Notes: generated by a model from the letters alone, not told the origin. DNA of 64,000 bases from an uncultured Amylibacter sp. (GCA_959347425.1 OY365741.1:954501-1018500), one strand, 5' to 3'; numbered from the stretch's first letter, positions 7,188-16,387 are shown. A program made the numbers and translations.

Positions 7188-8825
7188 ATGAACATGCAAT
7201 TTTCTAATATTAAAACCGCTCTTGAAGAGGGGCGTTTAAAAATTCCGCAATTTCAACGTGATTTTGTTTGGACTTTGGAAGAATCAGCCGCTCTGCTGGA
7301 TAGTGTCATAAAAGACTATCCTATCGGCTCTATTATTCTTTGGAATACCACAGAAACCTTGCGTACAGTAAGAAATATAGGTGGGCTTGACTTTGATACT
7401 GCAAAAGAGGGTACATCAGTTAATTATATCATTGATGGGCAACAAAGAGTTACCTCGCTCTATGCAATTTTAAAAGGTGTGGAGGAAATAGATAGAGATG
7501 GCAAAAAAACAAGCTATAAAAATGTTTATGTTGATTTAGAAACACAAGAGGGTGAAAGAATTGTTGTTTTAGAAAAAGAGAGTGAAGAAGATTCATATCG
7601 CTACATCAGGCTACATGAATTATTAGAATTTGACCCTGAATTTATTAGAAACTACTCAAAAGATAGACTAGATAAGATAAGATCTTATAGGGACAAAATA
7701 ATTTCATTTGAATTACCAAAAATTGATTTACCGCAAAATGCAGATATTGAAGTTGCCACAGAGGTTTTTACCCGCCTAAATACAGGCGGAAAAGATTTGA
7801 GTCCTTTTGAAATTATGGTTGCCAAAACTTATAGTGAAAAACCTAGTTTTGATTTATCAGAAAAATACAAAAAATTGTGCGAAGAACTTGGAGACTGGGA
7901 AATACCCGATTCCACAGTTTTGCAAATTGTCTCAGTTTTATTGACCGAACAATGTTCCAGAAAAGTAATTCTTGCATTAAAAAAAGATGAATTCATTGCT
8001 ATATGGGAGGATGTAGTTGATTCCATCAAAAGAGCTATTGATTTTTTCAAAAAGAATTATCAAATCCCTGTTTCTAAATTGCTACCTTATGACGGTTTAA
8101 CTATTCCCTTTGCCTATTATTTTTTCAGAAAAAAGAATGATAAAGGCAAAAAGGTAATATCACCAATTGGCGATGATAAAAAATATTTGCAAGATCTTTT
8201 TTGGCGAATTGCCTTATCGGGACGTTATAGTTCTTCTGTAGCATCAAAAGTAGCCCAAGATATTGGGCGGGTTAAAAAGATTATTAAGGGGAAAAAACCA
8301 TCTTATGATTGGCCAGTTGACCCCTCCCCCGAAAGCATCAAAAATAATGGCGAATTCAGTGTTGGTAGAAGTTTTATTAAGGCAATTTTAGCAATTTATG
8401 CTGCAAAAAAGCCCAGATGTTTTAGGACGGGTGGCGATGTTATTCTTGATAATAGCTATCTTAAAATAGCAAGCAGTAAAAACTATCATCATTTCTTTCC
8501 TAAAGGATTTTTAAATAAAAAAAATATAAACATAGTAGAAGAATCTTTTAATGATGGTGAAGATAAAAAAGAGTTTTATGTCAATCATATTCTAAACATA
8601 ACTATTATTGATGCTGAATTGAATAAAGGAGCCATTGGTGCTCGTGCGCCCTCCGATTACTTATCAAGATTCCAAGACGAAGACCCCAAGTTAAAAGAAT
8701 ATCTTAAAACCCATCTTATTGATTTAGACAAAGATGAGGTTTTAGAAGATAACTATAAAAAATTCTTTGATAATCGTGCTAAACGCGTAAGTGCGGAAAT
8801 AAAAAAACGGATTATAGAGGGATAA
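7188..8825 (+). CDS. DUF262/HNH (GmrSD-like) protein, probable defence nuclease
   Basis: A 545-aa protein with a DUF262 (ParB/GmrS-like) N-terminal domain: IPQFQRDFVW at 19-28 and the NTP-binding signature IDGQQR at 82-87. A C-terminal DUF1524-type HNH domain (NYHHFFPKGFL, HH at about 434-435) follows. Family members include type IV restriction enzymes that cut modified DNA using NTP. Both domains lie in one chain, as in single-protein GmrSD enzymes. It is strikingly AT-rich compared with leuA and the betaine genes and is flanked by inverted heptad arrays, so recent insertion is likely. No partner gene is adjacent. Target specificity is unknown. Confidence 0.82.
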   Translation: MNMQFSNIKTALEEGRLKIPQFQRDFVWTLEESAALLDSVIKDYPIGSIILWNTTETLRTVRNIGGLDFDTAKEGTSVNYIIDGQQRVTSLYAILKGVEEIDRDGKKTSYKNVYVDLETQEGERIVVLEKESEEDSYRYIRLHELLEFDPEFIRNYSKDRLDKIRSYRDKIISFELPKIDLPQNADIEVATEVFTRLNTGGKDLSPFEIMVAKTYSEKPSFDLSEKYKKLCEELGDWEIPDSTVLQIVSVLLTEQCSRKVILALKKDEFIAIWEDVVDSIKRAIDFFKKNYQIPVSKLLPYDGLTIPFAYYFFRKKNDKGKKVISPIGDDKKYLQDLFWRIALSGRYSSSVASKVAQDIGRVKKIIKGKKPSYDWPVDPSPESIKNNGEFSVGRSFIKAILAIYAAKKPRCFRTGGDVILDNSYLKIASSKNYHHFFPKGFLNKKNINIVEESFNDGEDKKEFYVNHILNITIIDAELNKGAIGARAPSDYLSRFQDEDPKLKEYLKTHLIDLDKDEVLEDNYKKFFDNRAKRVSAEIKKRIIEG

Positions 8826-8851
8826 CCCTCGCACATAAGCAAGCCAAAAAA

Positions 8852-8886
8852 TCACTAATCACTAATCATTAATCACTAATCACTAA
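8852..8886. repeat. heptad array, 5 x TCACTAA
   Basis: Five contiguous units (four TCACTAA, one TCATTAA) end inside the stop codon of the minus-strand gene at 8883. They are the inverted counterpart of 7069-7103. Confidence 0.9.
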
Positions 8887-9998
8887 AATTCATACCGCGC
8901 CACAACCCCGCCCAGCATATTGACGGACGGAGAAAAACCCAGCCCCGCCAAATCCTCTGGCACGCACAAATCACCCGTGCCATCCCCACGAACTCCGCGT
9001 CCAGGGGCGACATCCACCGAAAGCATATCTTGGCATGCCCACCCGCCCAAACGAAACTCTGGCGGGATGGTTTGCGCCAAGGCCGCCGCCTCGGTATCCG
9101 CCAAAACAGAGCCACCCGTTGCCATCACATAAATCTGAATCCCGTGTTCCAAAGCGACATCGCGGATTTGACACGCACGGGTTAAACCACCGACTCGGTT
9201 TATTTTTATCCCAGCAATCTCTGCCAAGCCATCGCGGGCAATCCGCACCATATCGCCCAAACTAACCAAGGATTCATCAACGCTAATCGGCGAGCTGGTC
9301 AAACGGCGCACGGCGGCAATATCATCCAGCGTCTCACAAGGTTGCTCAAAACTCACCCCCAAATCGGCGACGGCATTCATAACAATCACAGCCTCCCGCC
9401 GCGACCACGCCCGATTGACATCGTATAAAATCCGCTCATCCGCCACGCGGTTTTCCTCCAAAAACCGAATCCGGGCAATATCCAGCGCAACATCCCCGCC
9501 GACCTTTACCGAATGCCCGCGATAGCCAATGGCGCGATACTCCTTGATAATATCCAGCATTTCTTGCGGAGTGCCAGACGACACAGACGACATAATCCGC
9601 GTAGCCTCGGCATGTCGCCCGCCCAGCATATCGGGCAGGGATAACCCCGCCGCCTGCCCCGCGATATCCCAACACGCCATATCAATCGGCGATTTGGCGT
9701 AGAGATGCCCGGGCAATTGCTTATCCATCGCGCGGTTTATGACAATATGCCTGCGTGGGTCTAGCCCCAAAACCGCAGGGGCTAGGGTTTCAATCCCAGC
9801 GCGCAAACCCGGCCCGTGGGCAGGAACATAGGTATGCCCCCAAGGCGTACCCTCGCCCCAGCCAACCAGCCCCGCATCGGTTTCAATCCGCACAAAAGTG
9901 GCATCAAGGACTTCGAATTTTAACCGCCCACCCGATAAAAAATACGGTTTTGTCAGGGGTAAATCCACTTGGAAAACATCAATGGCTGTAATTTTCAT
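8883..9998 (-). CDS. enolase-superfamily racemase/epimerase, probably betaine 2-epimerase (HpbD-like)
   Basis: A muconate-lactonizing-subgroup enzyme of 371 aa. Visible catalytic residues are Lys165 (GHSVKVGG) and Lys265 (GIKINRVGG) as the two acid/base lysines, and Asp193, Glu218 and Asp241 as Mg2+ ligands. Two lysines facing each other indicate 1,1-proton transfer (epimerisation). Trp320 sits where the hydroxyproline-betaine 2-epimerase HpbD is reported to hold the quaternary ammonium by cation-pi contact. The neighbours are a Rieske oxygenase, a dimethylglycine-dehydrogenase-like flavoprotein and an aldehyde dehydrogenase, so an N-methylated amino acid such as proline betaine or hydroxyproline betaine is the likely substrate. 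A cis-3-hydroxyproline dehydratase is the main alternative. Confidence 0.75.
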   Translation of the reverse strand: MKITAIDVFQVDLPLTKPYFLSGGRLKFEVLDATFVRIETDAGLVGWGEGTPWGHTYVPAHGPGLRAGIETLAPAVLGLDPRRHIVINRAMDKQLPGHLYAKSPIDMACWDIAGQAAGLSLPDMLGGRHAEATRIMSSVSSGTPQEMLDIIKEYRAIGYRGHSVKVGGDVALDIARIRFLEENRVADERILYDVNRAWSRREAVIVMNAVADLGVSFEQPCETLDDIAAVRRLTSSPISVDESLVSLGDMVRIARDGLAEIAGIKINRVGGLTRACQIRDVALEHGIQIYVMATGGSVLADTEAAALAQTIPPEFRLGGWACQDMLSVDVAPGRGVRGDGTGDLCVPEDLAGLGFSPSVNMLGGVVARYEF

Positions 9999-10007
9999 AA
10001 TACACTC

Positions 10008-11120
10008 CTAGGGGTTGATAACGATATTACCGCTATGTTGCTTGGCAATAAACGCCTTTTGCGCCGTGTGTAAATCGGCCAAGGGATAGGTCGCGGCCAG
10101 CATTGGTTTTATCGCCCCCGCCTCAATATACCCAACAACATCGGTGAAAATATGCGGGGGGATAACGGTAGAGCCACAAAAGGTTAAATCATTCAAATAA
10201 AGCGTGCGCAAATCCAAATCGACAATCGGCCCAGCTATCGCGCCAGAGGTGACATAACGCCCGCCCCGCTCAAGAATTTCTATCAGCGGAGCAAAGGCAG
10301 ACCCGCCGACAATATCGGCAATCACATCAACGCGGGCGTTGCCTGTTTTCGCGGTTAATTCGGCGGGCAAATCACTTGGCGAACGCGATAGCAAAACATC
10401 GGGGTTTAACGCGGCAAGCCCTGCGTGTTTTTCTGGTGCTGCCAGCGCGATAACAAACGCCCCACGCCGCCTGGCCAATTGTATCAGGGCAGAGCCAACC
10501 CCGCCAGAGGCTCCGGTGATTAACACGCGGTCGTTTTGCCCGACATTGGCACGGGTAAGCATACCCTCTGCCGTGGTGGTGGAACAGGAAAAGGTGGCAA
10601 GCTCGCTGTCACTTAATGGGCTGTTAATCGGCGCGACATTGCGTGCATCTATGGTGGTATATTGGGCAAACCCGCCGTCTTTTTCTGAACCGAAATAACG
10701 TGCCGACTCGCGATTCATCGGGTCGTTCCAATCACGCAGCCAGTTATCGGTCATAACCCGCTTGCCCATCAGGGTTTTTGGCGCGTCCGCGCCCAGCCCC
10801 ACGACTATCCCGACAACATCCGCACCTTGGATACGGGGGAAGTCTATCCCCGAACCGCCCCAAGTCGGGTCATTCTGATTAACCGAGTCATAGGCATCGC
10901 CGGTGGTCGCCTCGGTTACGTTTTTGGAATACCAGCCAGAGCGGGTGTTAATATCGGTATTGTTCATGCCACAGGCGGTTACACGGATGAGGACTTCGTG
11001 GGGTGCGGGTTGTGGCACAGGCCAATCGGTGTGATAACGCAACGCGTCCAGCCCGCCGTGGTGATGCAAAACAAAGGCGTTCATGGTTTTGGGGATTGTT
11101 TGAGGATTTTCTTGAGTCAT
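10008..11120 (-). CDS. medium-chain dehydrogenase/reductase (quinone oxidoreductase-like)
   Basis: An NAD(P)-dependent MDR-family protein of 370 aa with a GroES-like N-terminal domain and a Rossmann fold signalled by ITGASGGVGSALIQLARRRGA near residues 200-220. The canonical GHE zinc motif of alcohol dehydrogenases is absent, so it is closer to zinc-independent quinone/enoyl reductases. It lies 9 bp upstream of the epimerase gene on the same strand and probably shares its transcript. Its role in betaine catabolism is inferred from context only. Confidence 0.75.
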   Translation of the reverse strand: MTQENPQTIPKTMNAFVLHHHGGLDALRYHTDWPVPQPAPHEVLIRVTACGMNNTDINTRSGWYSKNVTEATTGDAYDSVNQNDPTWGGSGIDFPRIQGADVVGIVVGLGADAPKTLMGKRVMTDNWLRDWNDPMNRESARYFGSEKDGGFAQYTTIDARNVAPINSPLSDSELATFSCSTTTAEGMLTRANVGQNDRVLITGASGGVGSALIQLARRRGAFVIALAAPEKHAGLAALNPDVLLSRSPSDLPAELTAKTGNARVDVIADIVGGSAFAPLIEILERGGRYVTSGAIAGPIVDLDLRTLYLNDLTFCGSTVIPPHIFTDVVGYIEAGAIKPMLAATYPLADLHTAQKAFIAKQHSGNIVINP

Positions 11121-11154
11121 GTGGGAGTTTCTTTCGGTATAGGGTTTATTTGAT

Positions 11155-11201
11155 GTTAGGGATTAAGTGTGAGTTGTCAATCATTAATCGTTAATCGTTA
11201 T
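11155..11201. repeat. heptad-like border sequence with both orientations
   Basis: Degenerate left-type units (TTAGGGA, TTAAGTG) at about 11155-11170 face right-type units (TCATTAA, TCGTTAA, TCGTTAT) at 11181-11201, with only about 10 bp between. The right part encodes the last residues (Asn-Asn-Asp) and stop of the flavoprotein gene. Confidence 0.6.
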
Positions 11202-13629
11202 TAAGCACAACCGCCGCTCGCAAGTCGCCCGCTATCATAACTTCCAGCTTCTGCCCAACGCTCGCCGCCATCGGTTTGATATAGGCGAAGGCCAATAACG
11301 ATTTCACCGTCGGGCTATAAACGATAGAGGATATACTGCCGACCGTCTCACCCGCACACAAAACAGGCTCGCCGCCAACACCATCATAGATCCCATCCGC
11401 CTCTATCCGTAAATAGGCACAAACCCACGGCATACTGGACGCGGAAGCACTTTTAAGCGTGGCATCACGCCCCAAAAAATCGCCCTTATCCAGTTTGACA
11501 AACCGCATCACGGCTGCCTCTGGCAAAGTCACCTCATTATTCAGCTCCCCCGCGCCAGGATAACCCTTTTCCATCCGCATAACATTCATCGCGAAAGAGC
11601 CGTAATCAACCATATCATAAGCCGCCCCCGCCTGTGATAACGCCTGATAAACCGCCAAAGCCGCAGCGTTTGGCATATGAAGCTCCCACCCCAGCTCGCC
11701 CGCGTAGGATATCCGCAAAGCCCAAACCGAATGACCGGCAACTGTAATTTCCTGTGAACTGAGCCACGGAAACGCGACATCCCCCAAATCCGCGGGGCTA
11801 CACTGGGATAAAATATCGCGGGCTTTCGGACCATTCAGGGCAAGAGCGGTAAGCGAATCGGATAGGTTTTCGATTTTAACCGAATCTGTATCTTTCAGGT
11901 TTTGCGCCAAATGATCCAGTAACCTCTGTTCAAAAAACGCCGCACACACCAGATAAAACCGATTATCCGCCTTTTTCAAAACCGTTGTTTCCAGCTCTAT
12001 CCGTCCGCGCCGATTCAAAAGATGGGTCAAACACAACCCGCCAATTTTGCTCGGCAAGCGATTGGCAACCAGTCCATCCAGAAACGCACCCGCCCCCGTG
12101 CCACTGATTTCTATTTTGGTAAAAGCCGTGATATCCATGAGGCCCGCACGGTTGCGCACGGCAAAGACTTCGGCATTAACCACCTCTTGCACTTTGCTGC
12201 GTTTGAACGAATAAATATCCTGCGCTGCCATGCCATCAGTGGCAAACCAACGCGGGCGTTCATGACCATAAACCTCTTCAAACACCGCCCCCTTATCGCG
12301 CAAAACCGCGTAGAGGGGTGAGGGTTTAATCGGTCGCCCCGCCAGCCGATTGAAATGCGGGAAAGGGATTTCATGACGCAAACAATAATCCTCTTTCGCC
12401 TTTATCACCTGCCAAGTTTTATCGGCATAGCCGCCAAAACGGCGCGGGTCATATTCACGCATGGATATATCGGCACTGCCCAATAACATCCACCGTGCCA
12501 GCTCCCGCGTTAAAGCAGGCCCCCAACCAATACCAATCTGCGTGCCACAACAACACCAATAATTACGCACCGCGGGTGCCGGCCCCACCAAAGGATTGCC
12601 ATCGGGGGGATGGGAAATCGCGCCATGAACTTCGCGTTTTATCCCCAAATCCGCCAATATCGGCATACGTTCCAAAGCGTTTTCTAACCACGGCATAATA
12701 CGGTCATAATCGGGGGCAAACAGTTCATTTTCCGCCTCCCACGGGCAATGATCCAGCCAAACCGCGTTTGGATTTTGCTTTTCATAAATACCAATCAGGG
12801 CGGATTTCTGCTCCATCCTAATATACCCCGATACCAGCTTATCATCCCGCACCACGGGCAGCTCGCGGGTGAGGGTTTGAAACTCTGGCACCGTATCAGT
12901 CACCAAATAGTGATGCGTCATAGAGGTCATTGGCAACTGCAACCCCGACCATTCGCCGATTTGGCGGGCGTAAGTGCCACCCGCATTCACCACATGTTCG
13001 CAGGTAATCGCACCCTTTTCCGATTCAACCAGCCAGTCGTCACCGACCCGTTTTATATTCGTCGCACGGGTTTGGCGAAATATCCGCACGCCGAGATTCC
13101 GCGCCCCCGTGGCAAAGGCAGCCGTTAAATTGGACGGATCAACATGCCCATCATTCGGGGTATAAAGTGCGCCCAAGACTCCATCCAGATTGTAATAGGG
13201 ATGAAGGCTGGCGATTTTCTCTTTATCAATCAAATCAATCTCAAACCCCAAACCGCGCCCCACGGATAAAGTATGGCGTAGCCAATCCATTTCATCTTCA
13301 CAATACGCCAGTCGCAAAGAACCACAGCCGTGCCAACTGACATCCTGTCCCGTCTCCGCCTTTAACGCACCCGAATACAGCCCGATATTGTAATCGACCA
13401 TTTTACCCAAACCATAGCTGGAAGTGGATTGGGTGATTTGCCCCGCCGCGTGCCAAGTGGAACCACTGGTCAGCTCGCCCTTTTCCAGTAGCACAACATC
13501 AGTGCACCCCAAATGCGCCAGATGATAGGCCAAGGCACAGCCCATAATCCCACCGCCAATAATCACCACCCGTGCTTGGCTGGGGAAGTTTTTTGTGCTG
13601 GGGTTTTTTTGGGGGATTTCTTTTGTCAT
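11191..13629 (-). CDS. FAD-dependent oxidoreductase, dimethylglycine/sarcosine dehydrogenase-like
   Basis: An 812-aa two-part flavoprotein. The N-terminal DAO-type FAD domain has the GGGIMG dinucleotide motif at 25-30 and SGSTWHAAG at 55-63, where His60 is the expected covalent FAD site of dimethylglycine and sarcosine dehydrogenases. The C-terminal half is a GcvT/aminomethyltransferase-like tetrahydrofolate domain (AGELGWELHMP and GAGELNNEVTLPEAAVMRFVKLDK). Such enzymes remove an N-methyl group and pass it to tetrahydrofolate. In this cluster it would act after the Rieske enzyme. It is divergent from the Rieske gene, with shared regulatory DNA between them. Confidence 0.88.
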   Translation of the reverse strand: MTKEIPQKNPSTKNFPSQARVVIIGGGIMGCALAYHLAHLGCTDVVLLEKGELTSGSTWHAAGQITQSTSSYGLGKMVDYNIGLYSGALKAETGQDVSWHGCGSLRLAYCEDEMDWLRHTLSVGRGLGFEIDLIDKEKIASLHPYYNLDGVLGALYTPNDGHVDPSNLTAAFATGARNLGVRIFRQTRATNIKRVGDDWLVESEKGAITCEHVVNAGGTYARQIGEWSGLQLPMTSMTHHYLVTDTVPEFQTLTRELPVVRDDKLVSGYIRMEQKSALIGIYEKQNPNAVWLDHCPWEAENELFAPDYDRIMPWLENALERMPILADLGIKREVHGAISHPPDGNPLVGPAPAVRNYWCCCGTQIGIGWGPALTRELARWMLLGSADISMREYDPRRFGGYADKTWQVIKAKEDYCLRHEIPFPHFNRLAGRPIKPSPLYAVLRDKGAVFEEVYGHERPRWFATDGMAAQDIYSFKRSKVQEVVNAEVFAVRNRAGLMDITAFTKIEISGTGAGAFLDGLVANRLPSKIGGLCLTHLLNRRGRIELETTVLKKADNRFYLVCAAFFEQRLLDHLAQNLKDTDSVKIENLSDSLTALALNGPKARDILSQCSPADLGDVAFPWLSSQEITVAGHSVWALRISYAGELGWELHMPNAAALAVYQALSQAGAAYDMVDYGSFAMNVMRMEKGYPGAGELNNEVTLPEAAVMRFVKLDKGDFLGRDATLKSASASSMPWVCAYLRIEADGIYDGVGGEPVLCAGETVGSISSIVYSPTVKSLLAFAYIKPMAASVGQKLEVMIAGDLRAAVVLNND

Positions 13630-13657
13630 GGTCTCTCCGTTAAAAGAAAAAAATCGC

Positions 13658-13686
13658 TTTACAAGGTATCAATAGCTTGGTATCAA
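13658..13686 (-). promoter_or_regulatory. promoter of the flavoprotein gene within direct repeats
   Basis: The minus strand reads TTGATA (13686-13681), 17 bp, TGTAAA (13663-13658). The octamer GGTATCAA is repeated directly across it (13665-13672 and 13679-13686), a possible operator shared with the divergent Rieske gene. Confidence 0.5.
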
Positions 13687-13724
13687 GTTTTAGGCAATAT
13701 GGAAAATAAAGGAATAGGGATAAA

Positions 13725-14822
13725 ATGGCAAAAGAGCAACCCACAAAATCACAACCGACAAAATCATTAGACGGACGGTATTACACCGACCCCGATATTT
13801 TCACGCAAGAGCAACAAAACCTCTTTGCCCGCACGTGGCAATTCGCCTGTCATAGCAGTGCGGTGCAAAATATCGGCGATTATGTCAGTTTCACTATTGG
13901 CACCGAGGATATGTTTTGCATCCGTGATAAGGACGGTATTTTGCGGGTGTTTTACAATGTCTGCCAGCATCGCGCCCATCAATTGGTGCAAGGCACGGGC
14001 AATACCCGTGCACTGGTTTGCCCCTATCATGCTTGGACCTATGAATTGAGCGGGCAGTTACGTTCTGGCCCGAATGTGCAGAAAGTCGCGGGGTTCAAAC
14101 GCGAGGATATTTGTTTAATGTCGGCACAGGTAGAGGAATTTTTGGGCTTTATCTTCGTTAATCTGGATGAAAACGCCGCCCCGATGGAGCATTGGTATCC
14201 AAACACACGGGCGGAATTGCAGGAATTCGTGCCGAATTATCGTGATTTATCGCCCTTAGTACGGGTGGAAATACCGGAAAAATGCAATTGGAAGGTCAGT
14301 GTGGAAAACTATTCGGAATGTTATCATTGTGCGTTGAACCACCCTACTTTTTCCACGGGGGTTGTGAAGCCAGAGACCTATAATATCATGCCCCAAGGGC
14401 ATTGTTTGCGCCACACGACCGAGTGTCAAAATCTGGATAATATGACCTATGATATTAACAGTGGCTTTGCCCATGCGCGGGAGTATTCAAGCTGGTATCT
14501 CTGGCCGAATTTCAGCTTTCAAGTCTATCCGGGTAATGTTTTAAACACCTATCATTGGCATGCGGTGGCGGTGGATAAGGTGGTGATTTGGCGCGGGTGG
14601 TATCGGTTTGACGGGTGCGATGAACAGATGATTCACGATTTGGCAGTCCAAGATCGTGCCACTACCGTGGCAGAGGATATTGGCTTGGTCGAATCGGTTC
14701 AACGCGGGTTGGGCTCACGCGGGTATCGCCCAGGTCCGTTGGTTGTCGATCCCGACTGTGGCGTGAATTCAGAGCATTCTGTCAAAGCATTGCACGAATG
14801 GATGCGAGCAGTGAGTGATTAA
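13725..14822 (+). CDS. Rieske [2Fe-2S] ring-hydroxylating-type oxygenase (betaine demethylase-like)
   Basis: A 365-aa oxygenase alpha subunit. The Rieske cluster ligands are Cys80, His82, Cys99 and His102. The mononuclear iron site is in NYSECYHCALNHP (His201 and His206, with Glu198 nearby). This NxxECYHC pattern is that of the GbcA / stachydrine demethylase group, which oxidatively removes a methyl group from quaternary amines with release of formaldehyde. A separate reductase subunit is needed and is not encoded nearby. The formate dehydrogenase cluster elsewhere in the window could oxidise the C1 released. The C-terminus ends in the heptad-like AGT-GAT-TAA. Confidence 0.85.
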   Translation: MAKEQPTKSQPTKSLDGRYYTDPDIFTQEQQNLFARTWQFACHSSAVQNIGDYVSFTIGTEDMFCIRDKDGILRVFYNVCQHRAHQLVQGTGNTRALVCPYHAWTYELSGQLRSGPNVQKVAGFKREDICLMSAQVEEFLGFIFVNLDENAAPMEHWYPNTRAELQEFVPNYRDLSPLVRVEIPEKCNWKVSVENYSECYHCALNHPTFSTGVVKPETYNIMPQGHCLRHTTECQNLDNMTYDINSGFAHAREYSSWYLWPNFSFQVYPGNVLNTYHWHAVAVDKVVIWRGWYRFDGCDEQMIHDLAVQDRATTVAEDIGLVESVQRGLGSRGYRPGPLVVDPDCGVNSEHSVKALHEWMRAVSD

Positions 14823-14885
14823 CCCCATTGACCTTTGGCAAAAATCCTTTACACAAAACAAATACACAAACCGAAAGCCGACAAA

Positions 14886-16340
14886 ATGAGTGCACCAGAC
14901 CGCAAAAAATGGCAAAACTACATAAACGGCGCGTTCTGCGATGGCACAGAGCCGCCTATTATCGTGGATAATCCAGCAACGGGACAACCGCTTGCCGAGC
15001 AGGCTTGCGGGAATGCCGATGATATAGATCGCGCCGTTACTGCCGCCAAAGCCTGCCATGATAGCCGTGCATTATCCGCCCTGCGCCCCGTGGAACGCTC
15101 GCGCAAAGTCCAACAAATGGGGCGATATTTGGCAGAAAATGTCAAAGAAATCGCCCCGCTTTTAACCCTAGAATCGGGCAAACCCTTATGGGAAGCCGAG
15201 ATGGAAGTCCTTGGCGCGGCGCGATATTTTGAATACTACGGCAATCAGGGCGAAACGGTGGAGGGTCGGTCAATCCCGCTTGGCGATGGCTATTATGATT
15301 TCACGGTTTATGAACCTTACGGAGTTTCGGGGCAGATTATCCCGTGGAATTATCCCTTGGAAATGACGGCACGGTCGCTATCGGCGGCATTAGTAACAGG
15401 CAACGCCTGTGTCATTAAATCGCCCGAATTGGATCCGCTGACTCACTTTTATATCGCCAAAGCCGCCGAATCCGCCGATATGCCTGCGGGTGCGGTGAAT
15501 ATCGTCTGCGGGCATGGCAAGGTCGCGGGTGCCGCCTTGGCGGCGCATCCCGATGTGCGCCAGATTGTTTTCACAGGCTCGGTTGAAACGGGGATAGCCG
15601 TTGGCACCGCCGCCGCCCAAAATATCGTACCCTGTGTGTTAGAGCTGGGCGGCAAATCCGCAGCTATCGTTTGCCAAGACGCGGATATTGATGGTTTTAT
15701 TAACGATGTCCGCTGGGGCATTTATTTTAACGCGGGGCAGGTGTGCTCGGCACTATCACGGGTGATTGTTCATAGCAGTCTGCACGATAAACTGGTCGCG
15801 GCAGTTGCCGATATGGCACGGGGATTATCCGTGGGGGCGGGGATAGATCGTACGGATTTCGGCGCGAATATGGGTGCGATGATTTCCTTGCCCCAGTTGG
15901 AACGGGCGGTGGCAATGTGTGAGCGGGCGCAGGCAGAGGGTGCGACTCTGGTTTGCGGTGGGCATCGCATGAATAAGGACGGGTTTTTTATGGAGCCCAC
16001 GGTATTTTCAAACGTAACCCCTGATATGACGATTGCACGGGAAGAGGTTTTCGCCCCAGTATTATCGGTGATGTCGTATCAAACCGACGACCAAGCGATT
16101 GCCATGATTAACAGTACCGATTACGGGCTGGTTGGCGGGGTTTTCACCCGTGATTTAGACCGAGCAATGCGGATGGCTGGGCAGATTCGTGCGGGGCAGA
16201 TTTTTATTAACGAATGGTATGCAGGTGGGGTGGAAACTCCGTTTGGTGGCTATGGCAAATCGGGCTATGGTCGTGAAAAAGGACGCGAGGCGTTGTGGAA
16301 CTATGTTCAAACGAAGAATATTGCGATTAAACGGGGGTAA
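14886..16340 (+). CDS. aldehyde dehydrogenase (NAD(P)+-dependent, betaine-aldehyde-dehydrogenase-like)
   Basis: A 484-aa ALDH-superfamily enzyme. The general base is Glu253 in LELGGKSA and the catalytic nucleophile Cys287 in NAGQVCSALS; SGQIIPWNYPLEM marks the cofactor fold. The ATG at 14886 (MSAPDRKKWQNYINGAF) is preferred over a TTG 51 nt earlier, since the family homology starts here. Neither has a strong ribosome site. It lies 63 bp after the Rieske gene on the same strand and probably belongs to the same transcript. The exact aldehyde (betaine aldehyde, a proline-derived semialdehyde or another) cannot be told from sequence. Confidence 0.88.
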   Translation: MSAPDRKKWQNYINGAFCDGTEPPIIVDNPATGQPLAEQACGNADDIDRAVTAAKACHDSRALSALRPVERSRKVQQMGRYLAENVKEIAPLLTLESGKPLWEAEMEVLGAARYFEYYGNQGETVEGRSIPLGDGYYDFTVYEPYGVSGQIIPWNYPLEMTARSLSAALVTGNACVIKSPELDPLTHFYIAKAAESADMPAGAVNIVCGHGKVAGAALAAHPDVRQIVFTGSVETGIAVGTAAAQNIVPCVLELGGKSAAIVCQDADIDGFINDVRWGIYFNAGQVCSALSRVIVHSSLHDKLVAAVADMARGLSVGAGIDRTDFGANMGAMISLPQLERAVAMCERAQAEGATLVCGGHRMNKDGFFMEPTVFSNVTPDMTIAREEVFAPVLSVMSYQTDDQAIAMINSTDYGLVGGVFTRDLDRAMRMAGQIRAGQIFINEWYAGGVETPFGGYGKSGYGREKGREALWNYVQTKNIAIKRG

Positions 16341-16387
16341 GGGGCGGGCTGGCGTTATTGTCTTGTTTTTGGTAATTATCGGGGGTT

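Noticed and set aside
14835..14885. TTG at 14835 as the aldehyde dehydrogenase start.
   Set aside because: No ribosome site, and family homology starts at the ATG at 14886.
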